From: Collinsella aerofaciens
GTDB lineage: Bacteria > Actinomycetota > Coriobacteriia > Coriobacteriales > Coriobacteriaceae
Assembly: GCF_028209395.1 (NCBI RefSeq)
Contig: NZ_JAQLDQ010000004.1
Location: 94,611-158,610, forward strand
Reading direction: 5' to 3'
Length of the DNA stretch: 64,000 nt
In this document: positions 55,079 through 63,624 of the stretch, piece by piece
Layout: every line of letters begins with the position of its first letter
How positions within the stretch are numbered: position 1 is the first letter of the stretch
Notes under the pieces: generated by a model
Database searches by the model: none
The model's input: only the letters and a program-made list of their open reading frames with translations
What the model was told of the DNA's origin: nothing
Position numbers and translations under genes: made by a program

Positions 55079-56955
55079 TTGTCGCCACCCTCCTTGCGTG
55101 CAATGGTCACCGTCTTGTCCGTGGCTTTGACCAGGTACAGGTCGCCCATCAGATGCGTAATCTCGCCACCCGTGACTGCACCTGGCTCACCGTTGTTGGC
55201 GCGGAACATGAGCCACGCCTCGTCGTGGAAATTGCCCAGGCTGAGCGTCCAGGCATCCGCACTTGTATCCACGCTCACCGTCACGGACGAAAAGCGCTGG
55301 ATGGCGCCCGAGCATTCCGAACCGGTCTGGCGCCGCAGGTCGGGCGCAGACTTGGTAAGCCACTCCAGGTAGTTGGTCAGACCGCCCTTGTAGACCTCCC
55401 AGCCCTCCTTGGCTCCGCGACCGGGATCCAGTAGGTCGTCCGGATGCATAAAGTGCGTACTCACGTAGTGCATGTTGAGCTCGGACACGGCTGCCAGACG
55501 CATATAGGAATCGTTGACCATGCCGCCCGAGACAATACGTGGCTGCTCCACAATGCCATCGCTCGCCACGCCAAACTCCTGCACATAGGGCAAGTCGGTG
55601 CCATCCTCAAAATACGTACTGGCGATGGTCTTAATGCGCGGAACGTCAGTGCCGATAAGCTTGCGCGCACGGGCCGAAAGGATATTCGACGGTGGCACAT
55701 AGACCGAGCCATGCGCGTTGGGCAGTACCTCGTCCTGGAAGGCTATAAGCTCGTTGAGCGATGCGACGAGCGCCTCCTTGTTCTTCCACGTCTTGTAGTC
55801 GTACAGTGTGCCATAGTCGGTATCCCAGAGCGCCAGCGGCTGATGGTTGTAGCCGTGGAAACCCAGCTCTCCGCCCATCTGCAGCAGCATGCCGCCAAAG
55901 TAGCGGAACTGCGTGGTATCGGCCTGGCGCGCGGGCTCGGTCTGGTTGACCGCGTCCTCGTAGTTTTCGATCATCACGCCGGTAAAGCGAACGCCATATT
56001 TTTGCGCGAGCTTTTGCAGATCGGGCCACCAGACCTTGGTATAAAAGTCGGCGATAGAAAGCCCGTAGTCGCGCTTGATATAGGTGCCGTCGCCCGAGGG
56101 CACGGGGCTGGGAAAGTCGTCCAGATAGAAGACGGCGCTGTTGATGACGGGGTAGGCCGTGGCATCGCCCAGCAGACTGATCGCCGCGGCGTAAAAACCG
56201 CGCATGACCTTGTCATAGATACCGATATTGCACACCACGGTGCGACCGCTACCGCAGTCATTCGACCAAATGAGCGGGGCGCCCGCATCGCCGGTCTTAG
56301 CCCACACACGAGCCGTCTCGCGCAGCGAAACCGAAAGCGACGAATCAAAGGGGTCCGAGAGCTCGTAGCGCTCTCCCCCGCCCAGCATAAAGTCCTCGCT
56401 CGGCACAATGCTTTCGGCTTTTACATAGTCATATCCGGCAGATTCAATGCCAAGCTTGGGAGCAATCACTTGCAGATAGCCCGAGTTATCCGGAGGCATG
56501 GCGAGCATAAGCGAACCGCCGGCACTCACCCAACTCATAATGTCGCTCAGGTGCGTACCGAGCCCATCGAGCGACGGCATGAGCAAAATCACGCGATCGT
56601 AGGAGGTCAGCGAGGGAATGGCATCCGCGCCGTCCAGCGCAAGGTCCACGTCGCGGTGCGCGATCTTCATATCGAGCAGAATCTGGTCGAACTGCTCCTT
56701 TACGTCCTCGACGCCAGCTTGATCGGAATCGGTAATGACCAGGCACGTGGGCTTTTGGCCAAATATTGCCGAGGAGGCCGGAACCGCATCGTTGGCGGCA
56801 AGCATCCCCAGCTTATGCTGGCCCGCACTGTACTGCACGCCGGCGCGCTCCACCAGCAGCACGGCCGCCATGGCAATAAAGACCGCCCACACCACAAGCA
56901 GCCCCATCCAGCGAAAATGGCCCGCACGGTCGCGGATATGCTGTACCACGCTCAT
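55075..56955 (-). CDS. Pel deacetylase-type protein (DUF2194, PelA-like)
   Basis: The 626-residue protein has an N-terminal membrane anchor (about residues 17-37: MGLLVVWAVFIAMAAVLLVE) and an extracytoplasmic part. A DUF2194/polysaccharide deacetylase core has FYLDDFPSP (metal Asp residues) and GFHGYNHQP (metal His residues). In Gram-positive pel operons this protein takes the place of the PelA deacetylase and makes the polymer cationic. The glycoside hydrolase part of Pseudomonas PelA is absent. The start ATG 56955 follows GGAGG and overlaps pelE as ATGA. Confidence 0.88.
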   Translation of the reverse strand: MSVVQHIRDRAGHFRWMGLLVVWAVFIAMAAVLLVERAGVQYSAGQHKLGMLAANDAVPASSAIFGQKPTCLVITDSDQAGVEDVKEQFDQILLDMKIAHRDVDLALDGADAIPSLTSYDRVILLMPSLDGLGTHLSDIMSWVSAGGSLMLAMPPDNSGYLQVIAPKLGIESAGYDYVKAESIVPSEDFMLGGGERYELSDPFDSSLSVSLRETARVWAKTGDAGAPLIWSNDCGSGRTVVCNIGIYDKVMRGFYAAAISLLGDATAYPVINSAVFYLDDFPSPVPSGDGTYIKRDYGLSIADFYTKVWWPDLQKLAQKYGVRFTGVMIENYEDAVNQTEPARQADTTQFRYFGGMLLQMGGELGFHGYNHQPLALWDTDYGTLYDYKTWKNKEALVASLNELIAFQDEVLPNAHGSVYVPPSNILSARARKLIGTDVPRIKTIASTYFEDGTDLPYVQEFGVASDGIVEQPRIVSGGMVNDSYMRLAAVSELNMHYVSTHFMHPDDLLDPGRGAKEGWEVYKGGLTNYLEWLTKSAPDLRRQTGSECSGAIQRFSSVTVSVDTSADAWTLSLGNFHDEAWLMFRANNGEPGAVTGGEITHLMGDLYLVKATDKTVTIARKEGGDK

Positions 56956-57857
56956 CGGGCCTCCTCTCCGTTGCGCCAAAACGCCAGTTCCTCGCGGTTG
57001 GCGGCGCTCAAGTATACATGCTGTTTGTCAATCGCATCAATCACACGGTGGACCTCGTCACCGTCGCGGCGCATCACCGCAAGGCGCAGACAAAGCATCC
57101 AAACCTCCTGCTCCTCGGGCACATCGAGCACCAGCTGGTCGGTCACGGCCTGCGCCTCGTCGATCTGTCCGACATCGGCCAGCGCCGTCGCGTATCGAAT
57201 GCGAAGCTCAAGGGTGTCCTCGCGCTCGCAGCGACGCGCAAGCAAACGCGCGTACTGTTGGCGCTGAATCTGAGCCACGCGCCCCTCGGCCAGACCCGAG
57301 CCCAAGTATTCACCAAGAAAATCGCAGTATTCGTTGAGGTTTTGCGCGCTCGGGTCCGTCTTAAAGGCACGCTCCAGCTGCTGCAGTTTAAGGTCGGACT
57401 CCTTGGAGATCTGCGCCACCGCCGTCGCGGCATAGTGAGCCACCTCAACGTCGTCGTTAAGCTTAGCCGCCTGCAGCTGCGCCAGGTACGCTTCGGGCTC
57501 CTCGGTGAGCATGGAGAGCATTAGGCGACGCCGGTCTGCCGGATCGTTGACGATGAGCGCCTCCTCGAGCGGGATCACGCCCGCATCGGCTTCACGGTCG
57601 TGCACTAGGATGCTGCGATGAAGGTCGTCGTTGAAGCGCAGCGACTCCAGCGCAGACTCTTTCAGCCCCTCGCCAAACACCGCGCTGCGGACCGATAGCA
57701 GAACCACCAGCAACGGGCCCCACAGCGGCACCAACACTATTACAGCCAGCATGTGCCCGCGCACCGGCAGCAGGCCCAACTTCATGAGCGTCCACAGTAT
57801 CAGGCAAACCAGCGCATGAATCAGCAGCAAGACGGCAGCAACGACAAGCGAGATCAA
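56952..57857 (-). CDS. pelE: Pel membrane protein PelE
   Basis: The 301-residue protein has two N-terminal membrane helices (about 3-27 and 36-57) and a cytoplasmic, TPR-like helical region rich in Leu, Ala and Gln (about 110-290). PelE interacts with PelD in the inner-membrane synthase complex. It starts with TTG at 57857, with GGAGG six bases upstream, and overlaps the pelD stop (TTGA). Confidence 0.85.
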   Translation of the reverse strand: MISLVVAAVLLLIHALVCLILWTLMKLGLLPVRGHMLAVIVLVPLWGPLLVVLLSVRSAVFGEGLKESALESLRFNDDLHRSILVHDREADAGVIPLEEALIVNDPADRRRLMLSMLTEEPEAYLAQLQAAKLNDDVEVAHYAATAVAQISKESDLKLQQLERAFKTDPSAQNLNEYCDFLGEYLGSGLAEGRVAQIQRQQYARLLARRCEREDTLELRIRYATALADVGQIDEAQAVTDQLVLDVPEEQEVWMLCLRLAVMRRDGDEVHRVIDAIDKQHVYLSAANREELAFWRNGEEAR

Positions 57858-59992
57858 GCGACACCTCCCTCACCGTCGCCGGTGTAAGCGATGTGCTGCA
57901 GCAGCGCCACGATGTCCTCGCCGTCGACGGGCTCCACCGCAATCTGCTTTGCGCTCAGGCGCTCGCGGATAATGGGCAGATCGCACGCCTTTGCCTGGCG
58001 CATAAGCAGGTAGAGCATGTCACCATCGACCAGGCCCGCCGCATCGCTCTCGCGGATTGCCGACCCAATTGCGCCCACCAGCTCGCCGACAGGCTCCATG
58101 CCCGGTACCACGCGCAGGAGCAAAAAGCTGCCCATCTTGCCATCTGCCAGCGCCTGCACGGCCGCGAGCTCTTGGCCAAAGGCAGCCTGCTTGAGCACGC
58201 AAGTGCCGTCAACGCAGCGTTTATCCTGTGCCACCGCCTCATAGTCAAAGGCACGGCCCAGCGCGCTTTCGACCAGGCCGCACAAGATGCGGAACAGGTT
58301 TTGGTAATAGAGCGTCATTTGGTTTTCGGCCGCACTACGCACAAAGATCAACACGGCGGGTGCCCCATCGCGCTCGATTGTGTATCCAAACATGGGAAGC
58401 CCCGGCGTCAGCTCGCGGTTCACCCACAGGTTCGAACGACCCCCGTCGCCCAAAAGGGGCGCAAGCTGCTCAAGCGTAAGCGAGCGTGCGGCATCTTCGG
58501 CAATCGCGGGACTTGCTGCCACCAGGCGTGCAAATGCTCCGCCAGAAACATGGTAGATCGTCACCGAATCGTTCTCGAGGATCTCGCCCAGAAGCTCGCA
58601 GCACTTGCGATAGATGTCGCGTGGGTTGAACACGTCGAGCTCCTGCGTCACGGCAAAGATCTTGCCAAAGCTGTCGTGGCGACCCACGATCTGGCGCCTG
58701 TACGCGCGCTTGTCCTCGATCGCGTCGTGGTAGAGCTGCGTAAGGAACGTATTGCGGTTGCGCACTAACTCGTTATGATCGCGCTCCGCCCTAATGGCTT
58801 CGCTGTTGCGCAGCTGCACATAGCCGCACACGGCACCCACAACAAAGTATGCAATAAACGGCAGCCAGTTGGACGGCTCGTAGAACAGGCTCTGGAAGGT
58901 ATAGCCGTACAGAGTAAAGTAACTCGCAGCCAAACCCACCGACGCCAGCAGCGCCGCAACCAGGCCAAAGTCCAAGCCATACAGCGTGCCGATCAGCACC
59001 ACGTAGAGCAGGCGATAATCGAGCACGTTGAGCTGGGTCGATTGGGAGAACAAGCGCTCCAGCACCTCGAACAGAACCCAGGCAACGCCCGTCTCCAAGC
59101 ATTTGACAGGCAGCGTGCGCATTTGAATGCGGTCGATGGCCGCGCGCAAGGGGTTGACCTTCTTTGCACGGCCAGCATCCCAGCGAGCCTGAATGGTCGA
59201 GAGGTCGCGCAGCAAGTCGTAGCGCTGAAACCAGCCATAGCGCACGCGAGCGACGTCGCTGGCGGGCAGGGCGTAGCCGGCAGAATCGCCATAGGCAACT
59301 GAGAGCCCTGGGAACAGCGCCTTGAGGGCGTCGCCCACCTCACCCACCGTGTGATGGAAGGTATCGACTACGTCGAGCGTCTCAAAGTTAGCATTCCAGC
59401 TGTCGAAGATACGGCGTACCAGCACCGAAAGCTCCTCGGCACACAGCAGGGGAAACGCCGCATCCTGCGCGCCCTGCAGAGCAACCGATCCGGTTGAGCA
59501 CGCGTCGAACAGCGGCACCAAAAACGGATCTTCCAGCGCGGCAGACGCGGTATACAGGAACGGCACGCGCAGGATCTTGGTCTGAACGCCCTCGCGAGCA
59601 GCGTAGTAGCGGCACAGGTCGTTGGCTGCGTGCGCGATAATGCCCTTGCCCGTTCGCCCCGCGGCATCGGCGGCACCCTCGGCACCCGCGGGCCCCGCTA
59701 CATACAGCAGTTGGACCCGGCGACCCGCGCACGTACGAAAGACCGAGCGCAGCAGCTCGATATCGCCCACGGTATCGGTATGCGGGGTAAGGTAATTGGA
59801 TAAGTAGACCACGCGGTCGAACTCGTAGGCCTGCTCCAAGTGCTGGAGCAGCTCTTTCCACGAGGCATGGGGCGACGACCCATCGCGGCGCGCTTCCGCG
59901 GCAGCGACGACCTGGACATGGTCCCCGGGGAACGCCTTGGCGCAAAAGTCATCGTCAACATATGCGGTGTTGCCAACAACCAGCACCTCCAT
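57854..59992 (-). CDS. pelD: PelD c-di-GMP receptor with N-terminal SDR/epimerase-like domain
   Basis: The protein has 712 residues. Residues 1-285 resemble a short-chain dehydrogenase/epimerase (VLVVGNTAYVDDDFC; ILRVPFLYTASAALEDPFL) with a damaged glycine motif. Residues about 328-395 hold membrane helices, and a GAF region (about 430-590) follows. The last domain is a degenerate GGDEF: R647-E-S-D650, five residues, then DGDML at 656-660. RxxD at that spacing is the c-di-GMP I-site, so allosteric control by c-di-GMP is predicted and diguanylate cyclase activity is not. GGGGAGG precedes the ATG. Confidence 0.88.
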   Translation of the reverse strand: MEVLVVGNTAYVDDDFCAKAFPGDHVQVVAAAEARRDGSSPHASWKELLQHLEQAYEFDRVVYLSNYLTPHTDTVGDIELLRSVFRTCAGRRVQLLYVAGPAGAEGAADAAGRTGKGIIAHAANDLCRYYAAREGVQTKILRVPFLYTASAALEDPFLVPLFDACSTGSVALQGAQDAAFPLLCAEELSVLVRRIFDSWNANFETLDVVDTFHHTVGEVGDALKALFPGLSVAYGDSAGYALPASDVARVRYGWFQRYDLLRDLSTIQARWDAGRAKKVNPLRAAIDRIQMRTLPVKCLETGVAWVLFEVLERLFSQSTQLNVLDYRLLYVVLIGTLYGLDFGLVAALLASVGLAASYFTLYGYTFQSLFYEPSNWLPFIAYFVVGAVCGYVQLRNSEAIRAERDHNELVRNRNTFLTQLYHDAIEDKRAYRRQIVGRHDSFGKIFAVTQELDVFNPRDIYRKCCELLGEILENDSVTIYHVSGGAFARLVAASPAIAEDAARSLTLEQLAPLLGDGGRSNLWVNRELTPGLPMFGYTIERDGAPAVLIFVRSAAENQMTLYYQNLFRILCGLVESALGRAFDYEAVAQDKRCVDGTCVLKQAAFGQELAAVQALADGKMGSFLLLRVVPGMEPVGELVGAIGSAIRESDAAGLVDGDMLYLLMRQAKACDLPIIRERLSAKQIAVEPVDGEDIVALLQHIAYTGDGEGGVA

Positions 59993-60004
59993 GGCGTACT
60001 CCTC

Positions 60005-60101
60005 CCCTAAAATCCACTTTAGTCATAGTCAAACATGCGTATTTTACGCTGTCAACGCGAGTTGGAACGCCTTTAAGGCTGTTTAAGAACTATTTTAGGG
60101 G
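60005..60101 (-). promoter_or_regulatory. pel operon promoter/leader region
   Basis: On the minus strand a consensus -35 TTGACA (60056-60051) is followed by a palindrome GCGTAAAATACGC (60050-60038), a possible operator. The -10 box is weak (TGACTA or GACTAT near 60032-60026). CCCCTAAAAT (60101-60092) and ATTTTAGGGG (60014-60005), perfect complements, bracket the region; the second one carries the pelD ribosome site. Confidence 0.45.
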
Positions 60102-60141
60102 ATGTGGAGACACCAAGGTTGCTAAATGAGCGCCCAATCCA

Positions 60142-60262
60142 GAAGTATGCGGCAAATTCTAGACATGCCGACCATACCGTATAGCGACATCGCTTCTACC
60201 TGCGGTTTCTTTTCATAAAAAGGACAGCGTACCCGAGGGTTCCGAAATTTACCGCATACTTC
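60142..60262 (+). repeat. Palindromic-arm element, copy C1
   Basis: The arms GAAGTATGCGG (60142-60152) and CCGCATACTTC (60252-60262) are perfect, with further imperfect pairing (AATT). The core strings GCCGACCATACC and TCTACCTGCGGTTTCTTTTC match copy D and copy C2 while the arms are unrelated. Confidence 0.65.
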
Positions 60263-60274
60263 CGGCGGATGATT

Positions 60275-60399
60275 CCGGAAGTGCGGTGAAAAACCGAGAC
60301 CTGTCGACCAGACCCCTGTTTTGGGCATCCGCGACCTGCGGTTTTGTTGCCAAAAATCGGGGTGTGCTCGGCGGTTTTCGGTTTTTCCTCGCACTTCCG
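60275..60399 (+). repeat. Palindromic-arm element, copy C2
   Basis: The arms 60275-60296 and 60379-60399 (CCGGAAGTGCGG..GAAAAACCG with its complement) pair with about two mismatches. The core strings GTCGACCAGACC and CGACCTGCGGTTTTGTTGCC match copies C1 and D. It is in tandem with C1, 12 bases apart. From here to the terminator at 60507 nothing further is recognised. Confidence 0.65.
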
Positions 60400-60506
60400 A
60401 AAAACACGCTTAAACCGCGCGTCCCGAAGCATAAAACCGCCGGATATTTGCTTTTCCCCAAATGGGATCCTTGTTTTGCCAAGCCGAATCTTACATCTAA
60501 ATAAAA

Positions 60507-60532
60507 AAGAGGGCCGACGCATCAACCCTCTT
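60507..60532 (-). terminator. Terminator downstream of the 60615-62024 gene
   Basis: On the minus strand AAGAGGG, a 12-base loop and CCCTCTT are followed by TTTTATTTAG. Confidence 0.75.
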
Positions 60533-60614
60533 CAGGTGTCGCCCGAAGGCTTCCACCGCAATTAAGTGTATTCTAGTCGTTAACCTATGCTTGTGAAAGG
60601 CAAAGATGATTCAA

Positions 60615-62024
60615 CTAGCCAACAAACATCCAGTCACTACCGGCAGTACTCGGAATCTTAGACGAATCGCCGATGCACACGATGGTCGCCGAAGCGCCGG
60701 CCACATACTTGACCTCAAGAACGGAAACACCTTGCTCCTTAAGCCTTGAGGTCATCTCGGTTATCTGAGTTTTATTCACGTCATTTTTGCTGACCAGCTT
60801 AACGCCATTGGCATCATTTTCATTCAGGCAGGATTCAACCATATTGTAATCGGACCAATAACAGTACTCTCCAGAAAGCCATCCAAGCTCAGTGGCGCAT
60901 ATCGATCCAGTCGCAGAAACCGTCTTTGGAAGCAATCCGTAACGTTGCCTTTCCTCAAATTCCAGAACATCGCAAAATACGTGATTAGCATTAAGTAATC
61001 TCGTTCCACAATAGTCCCCATAAAATGGCGCAAAGTGATTGCGGATAGTCCGCGACAACATCAAGTAGTCGTAGGTGTAATAGCCCATGAAAATTCGCAG
61101 ACCGTCTCCCCCGGATCCCTCAGCAGAACGACCGAATTCAACAAGGAACTGGTCCCACATGCTCTCAATATAGGGAATTGCGAGTTTAACGCTATCCCTA
61201 TCAGACAGAGGAGTCTCGCTCTTCTGCTGCATTATCCCCGTAGTATTTGCCAAATGGAAATGAGCGGCCATACGCTCGATCGTTCGGATGAACTCAGGAC
61301 GATTCCCATCCTCTATAGCCATAATTGCGAAGAAAACACTTCTCAACAGGAGATCATTCGAAAAACGCTGAGGTAAAAGATCACCATATTCACGCTCGTA
61401 TGCGAATAGCCTGGCTTCGCCCGTATCAATTGAAGAGTAATTAAATACGGAGTACGACGGAACAACATATGACGGAATGACATATGAGCGCACACGGCTA
61501 CGCTTAATTTGATAACGCTTAAAAAAGGTGGAAATCCAAAAGGTCACAACACCAAATAATGCCAGCTCAAACTCAAAGGCAATACTCGAAGTATCAAGCA
61601 CATCTAGCCCCTGTCCTCCGAGATAGCCATCGATAACAAAGTGATCGAATGCGACGGACAGCAAAAGAGACATGAACGCCTCGAATGAGAAAGGAAGGGT
61701 CCGGTACCGCAATTTACCCCTTGCATGCTTGATTACCCCAAGAAACAACCAATAGAAAAGGGTGGGCATGTATCGCAGCGAAGGACCTGGAACTGAAAAC
61801 GCATCGCAAATCGCAGCCACAATAAACACGGGGAGCTGGCAACAAATTGTTGGAGCGAGAATTCGGTAGGCAACGTTCAACCTGCCCGACTCATCGGAGG
61901 GGTACAGTTCTTCGACGGTGTATTGCCCTCCAATCGCCAAGGGCCCAGCAAAGCGGACAAGCTGAACGCTCACCAAACCGGTAAAGACATAAAAGACAAT
62001 CCAAAGAATAGTGACCGATTCCAC
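60615..62024 (-). CDS. Membrane protein of unknown function
   Basis: I do not recognise the family. The 469-residue protein has about five hydrophobic segments in residues 4-170 and then a soluble domain. That domain holds SVFFAIMAIEDGNRP (229-243) and, after about 20 residues, TTGIMQ (261-266). The Glu-Asp followed by a GxMQ motif faintly recalls lysozyme-like transglycosylases, but this is resemblance only. Base composition is clearly less GC-rich than the housekeeping genes, which suggests acquisition. The start is GTG at 62024 with GAGGAG upstream. It is followed by its own terminator. Neighbourhood with an Abi gene suggests an accessory or defence island. Confidence 0.75.
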   Translation of the reverse strand: MESVTILWIVFYVFTGLVSVQLVRFAGPLAIGGQYTVEELYPSDESGRLNVAYRILAPTICCQLPVFIVAAICDAFSVPGPSLRYMPTLFYWLFLGVIKHARGKLRYRTLPFSFEAFMSLLLSVAFDHFVIDGYLGGQGLDVLDTSSIAFEFELALFGVVTFWISTFFKRYQIKRSRVRSYVIPSYVVPSYSVFNYSSIDTGEARLFAYEREYGDLLPQRFSNDLLLRSVFFAIMAIEDGNRPEFIRTIERMAAHFHLANTTGIMQQKSETPLSDRDSVKLAIPYIESMWDQFLVEFGRSAEGSGGDGLRIFMGYYTYDYLMLSRTIRNHFAPFYGDYCGTRLLNANHVFCDVLEFEERQRYGLLPKTVSATGSICATELGWLSGEYCYWSDYNMVESCLNENDANGVKLVSKNDVNKTQITEMTSRLKEQGVSVLEVKYVAGASATIVCIGDSSKIPSTAGSDWMFVG

Positions 62025-62575
62025 CTGTAAACAATCTCCTCAAGTCATACGCTTGCGATTAATTGTAGATAGACAAAATTGAACAGGAAGCGACAATATT
62101 TGAAACTGTTGTTTTACGCTCCCCGGATCAAATGCCTTCAATTAAGAAACCCGGCGAAAAACCAAGACTACAAAATCGAAGAATACGCCCATGCAGAGCT
62201 TGACCTGAGCAGCAGCCTCACTGGCTTTTCCTGGAAGGTCTCGGTAACAAGTCTCGAAGAGGCGCAAGACGGCCTCATGTTGAAGCTGCCGCATCGCGTA
62301 TAGTCAACCCAGCACGGGTCAGAGCGCCGCCGGGGACCAAAGCGGGCCCACCATCCGTCCCCTCCCCAACATTCCCCAGAAAGCTCGCTGATGTTGACTG
62401 GTGTTCCCGTAAAATAAACCTCAACAAAATATGTGCGGAGTGCTGGCCTGGAGCTGCCTTCGGACCCTATTGGCTGCTCACCGAGAGGCTCCGCTATGAA
62501 ACGACCCCTTTACTACCTGCTCTGCGCGATCTCATGCGCATCCAACTTGTAGGGTAAATTCATCGCTCGCGTCGA
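62025..62575. other. 551-base gap with no supported gene
   Basis: A 74-codon open frame at 62079-62303 has no ribosome site and switches composition half way, so it is not called; it could be a gene remnant. At 62433-62500 a GC-rich stretch is bracketed by GCGGAG and CTCCGC, a possible folded RNA. Otherwise nothing is recognised. Confidence 0.4.
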
Positions 62576-63508
62576 TTACGACCCCAATATTTCCTTAGGA
62601 AACACGCTCGGCAAATCGTTAACGCCCATAGCGAAAAGCACTTTTGCGCTGGCATCGTTGCTGAGCTCGTCGCTCAACTTAAGTGCATCAAGCAGTATAT
62701 TTCGGCGTAAAATCTTATAGTCATCCTCAGTCAGCACTAGCTCAAGATCGCTTAAAACCCCTACTAGATTGACATCGTGAGACGGAGATACCCTGGCGCA
62801 GAATAGACGCTCGTCATGCGCACAGATATTTCGAAAATCTTTAATGTGATCATATGCAAGTCTTAGCCTACGTGGGCTGATGCGCTTATCGACTTCATGG
62901 GTCTCAGAATAGAGATCGGAAAACGACTTGGCAATGGAATTTCTCATGCTTTCTGGCTGAAACTCGTAGAACTTGAATGCCTGACCAAGCATCAAATAAT
63001 TCATAAGAATCCATACCGGCGTATTATCGTGATTATTCTCATAATGCCGAATATAGTCCCTTTTATAATCGCTTTTCCATTTTTGAGACCTACATAGCAC
63101 CTTCTCGAAATCACAAATGAGCGTGTCGATCTTTTTTCGATAACCAGCATCAGCACGGTAAGATCTTCTATCCAGGTATGCTTCCGGGCTATCTTTATGG
63201 GCCATTGCGAAACGATAAGAACAGACAGTTTTAAGAATCGCTTCCGCCTTGTTAAAGTACTCAAACATGAGCAGACGCAATGAACGGTCAAATTCGAATA
63301 AACGATATATATCAGAAAACTTCGTACCTTTTACGAATAGCTCGTGGCAAGAATCTCCGCGCTGGTCGAGAAATAAATCCTTGTAACCGTTAATAACCGG
63401 ATAGTATCCCTCGCGCTCCAAAACTAAACGAGTATTGTTATCGCATTCGAGTCCACGGCTTTCAAGAATAGCAATCTGCTCATCAATAGATTTAAATGGT
63501 TTATCCAT
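62576..63508 (-). CDS. Abi_2 (AbiD/AbiF-like) abortive infection protein
   Basis: The 310-residue protein has the Abi_2 layout: an N-terminal SIDEQIAILESRGL, REGYYPVINGYKD, LFEFDRSLRLLMFEYFNKAE and YNKAEA-like central helices. Near the end is the HEPN-type motif R226-N-I-C-A-H231, expected to cut RNA. Abi_2 proteins stop growth of phage-infected lactic acid bacteria. The gene is AT-rich relative to the genome. AAGGGG precedes the ATG. A compact RNA-like unit with promoter and terminator lies directly upstream (63522-63590), as known for abiF-associated RNAs. Confidence 0.85.
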   Translation of the reverse strand: MDKPFKSIDEQIAILESRGLECDNNTRLVLEREGYYPVINGYKDLFLDQRGDSCHELFVKGTKFSDIYRLFEFDRSLRLLMFEYFNKAEAILKTVCSYRFAMAHKDSPEAYLDRRSYRADAGYRKKIDTLICDFEKVLCRSQKWKSDYKRDYIRHYENNHDNTPVWILMNYLMLGQAFKFYEFQPESMRNSIAKSFSDLYSETHEVDKRISPRRLRLAYDHIKDFRNICAHDERLFCARVSPSHDVNLVGVLSDLELVLTEDDYKILRRNILLDALKLSDELSNDASAKVLFAMGVNDLPSVFPKEILGS

Positions 63509-63521
63509 TAGGACCCCTTAA

Positions 63522-63590
63522 ACGCGAAAACCGCCTTTCGGCGGTTCCCACGGACCAAGCCGGACGTACCGTCGCAAGGCCTCATCACAA
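63522..63590 (-). ncRNA. Candidate abiF-type small RNA upstream of the Abi gene
   Basis: Transcription from the 63596-63624 promoter would give about 70 nt. It contains GACG-GTA-CGTC and CCGGCTTGG segments and ends in a perfect AACCGCC-GAAA-GGCGGTT hairpin followed by TTCGCGTTT. No start codon or frame fits. Structured RNAs are known to accompany abiF genes, so this is probably the local version; exact match to the described family was not tested. Confidence 0.6.
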
Positions 63591-63595
63591 CGATT

Positions 63596-63624
63596 ACTTT
63601 AAGGGAGAACTCGGGGTCCGTCAA
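63596..63624 (-). promoter_or_regulatory. Strong promoter upstream of the Abi-linked RNA
   Basis: On the minus strand TTGACG (63624-63619), exactly 17 bases, then TAAAGT (63601-63596). It points to the small RNA and the Abi gene behind it. Confidence 0.75.

Noticed and set aside
60142..60399. CRISPR array
   Set aside because: Repeated strings are only partly alike, spacers are not of uniform length, and no cas genes occur.
62079..62303. 74-codon open frame in the gap after the membrane protein
   Set aside because: No ribosome site, abrupt change of composition half way and no family resemblance; kept only as a possible remnant.
62433..62500. SRP RNA or other known housekeeping RNA
   Set aside because: A GC-rich folded stretch with GCGGAG/CTCCGC ends exists, but the conserved SRP loop sequences and a terminator are missing.
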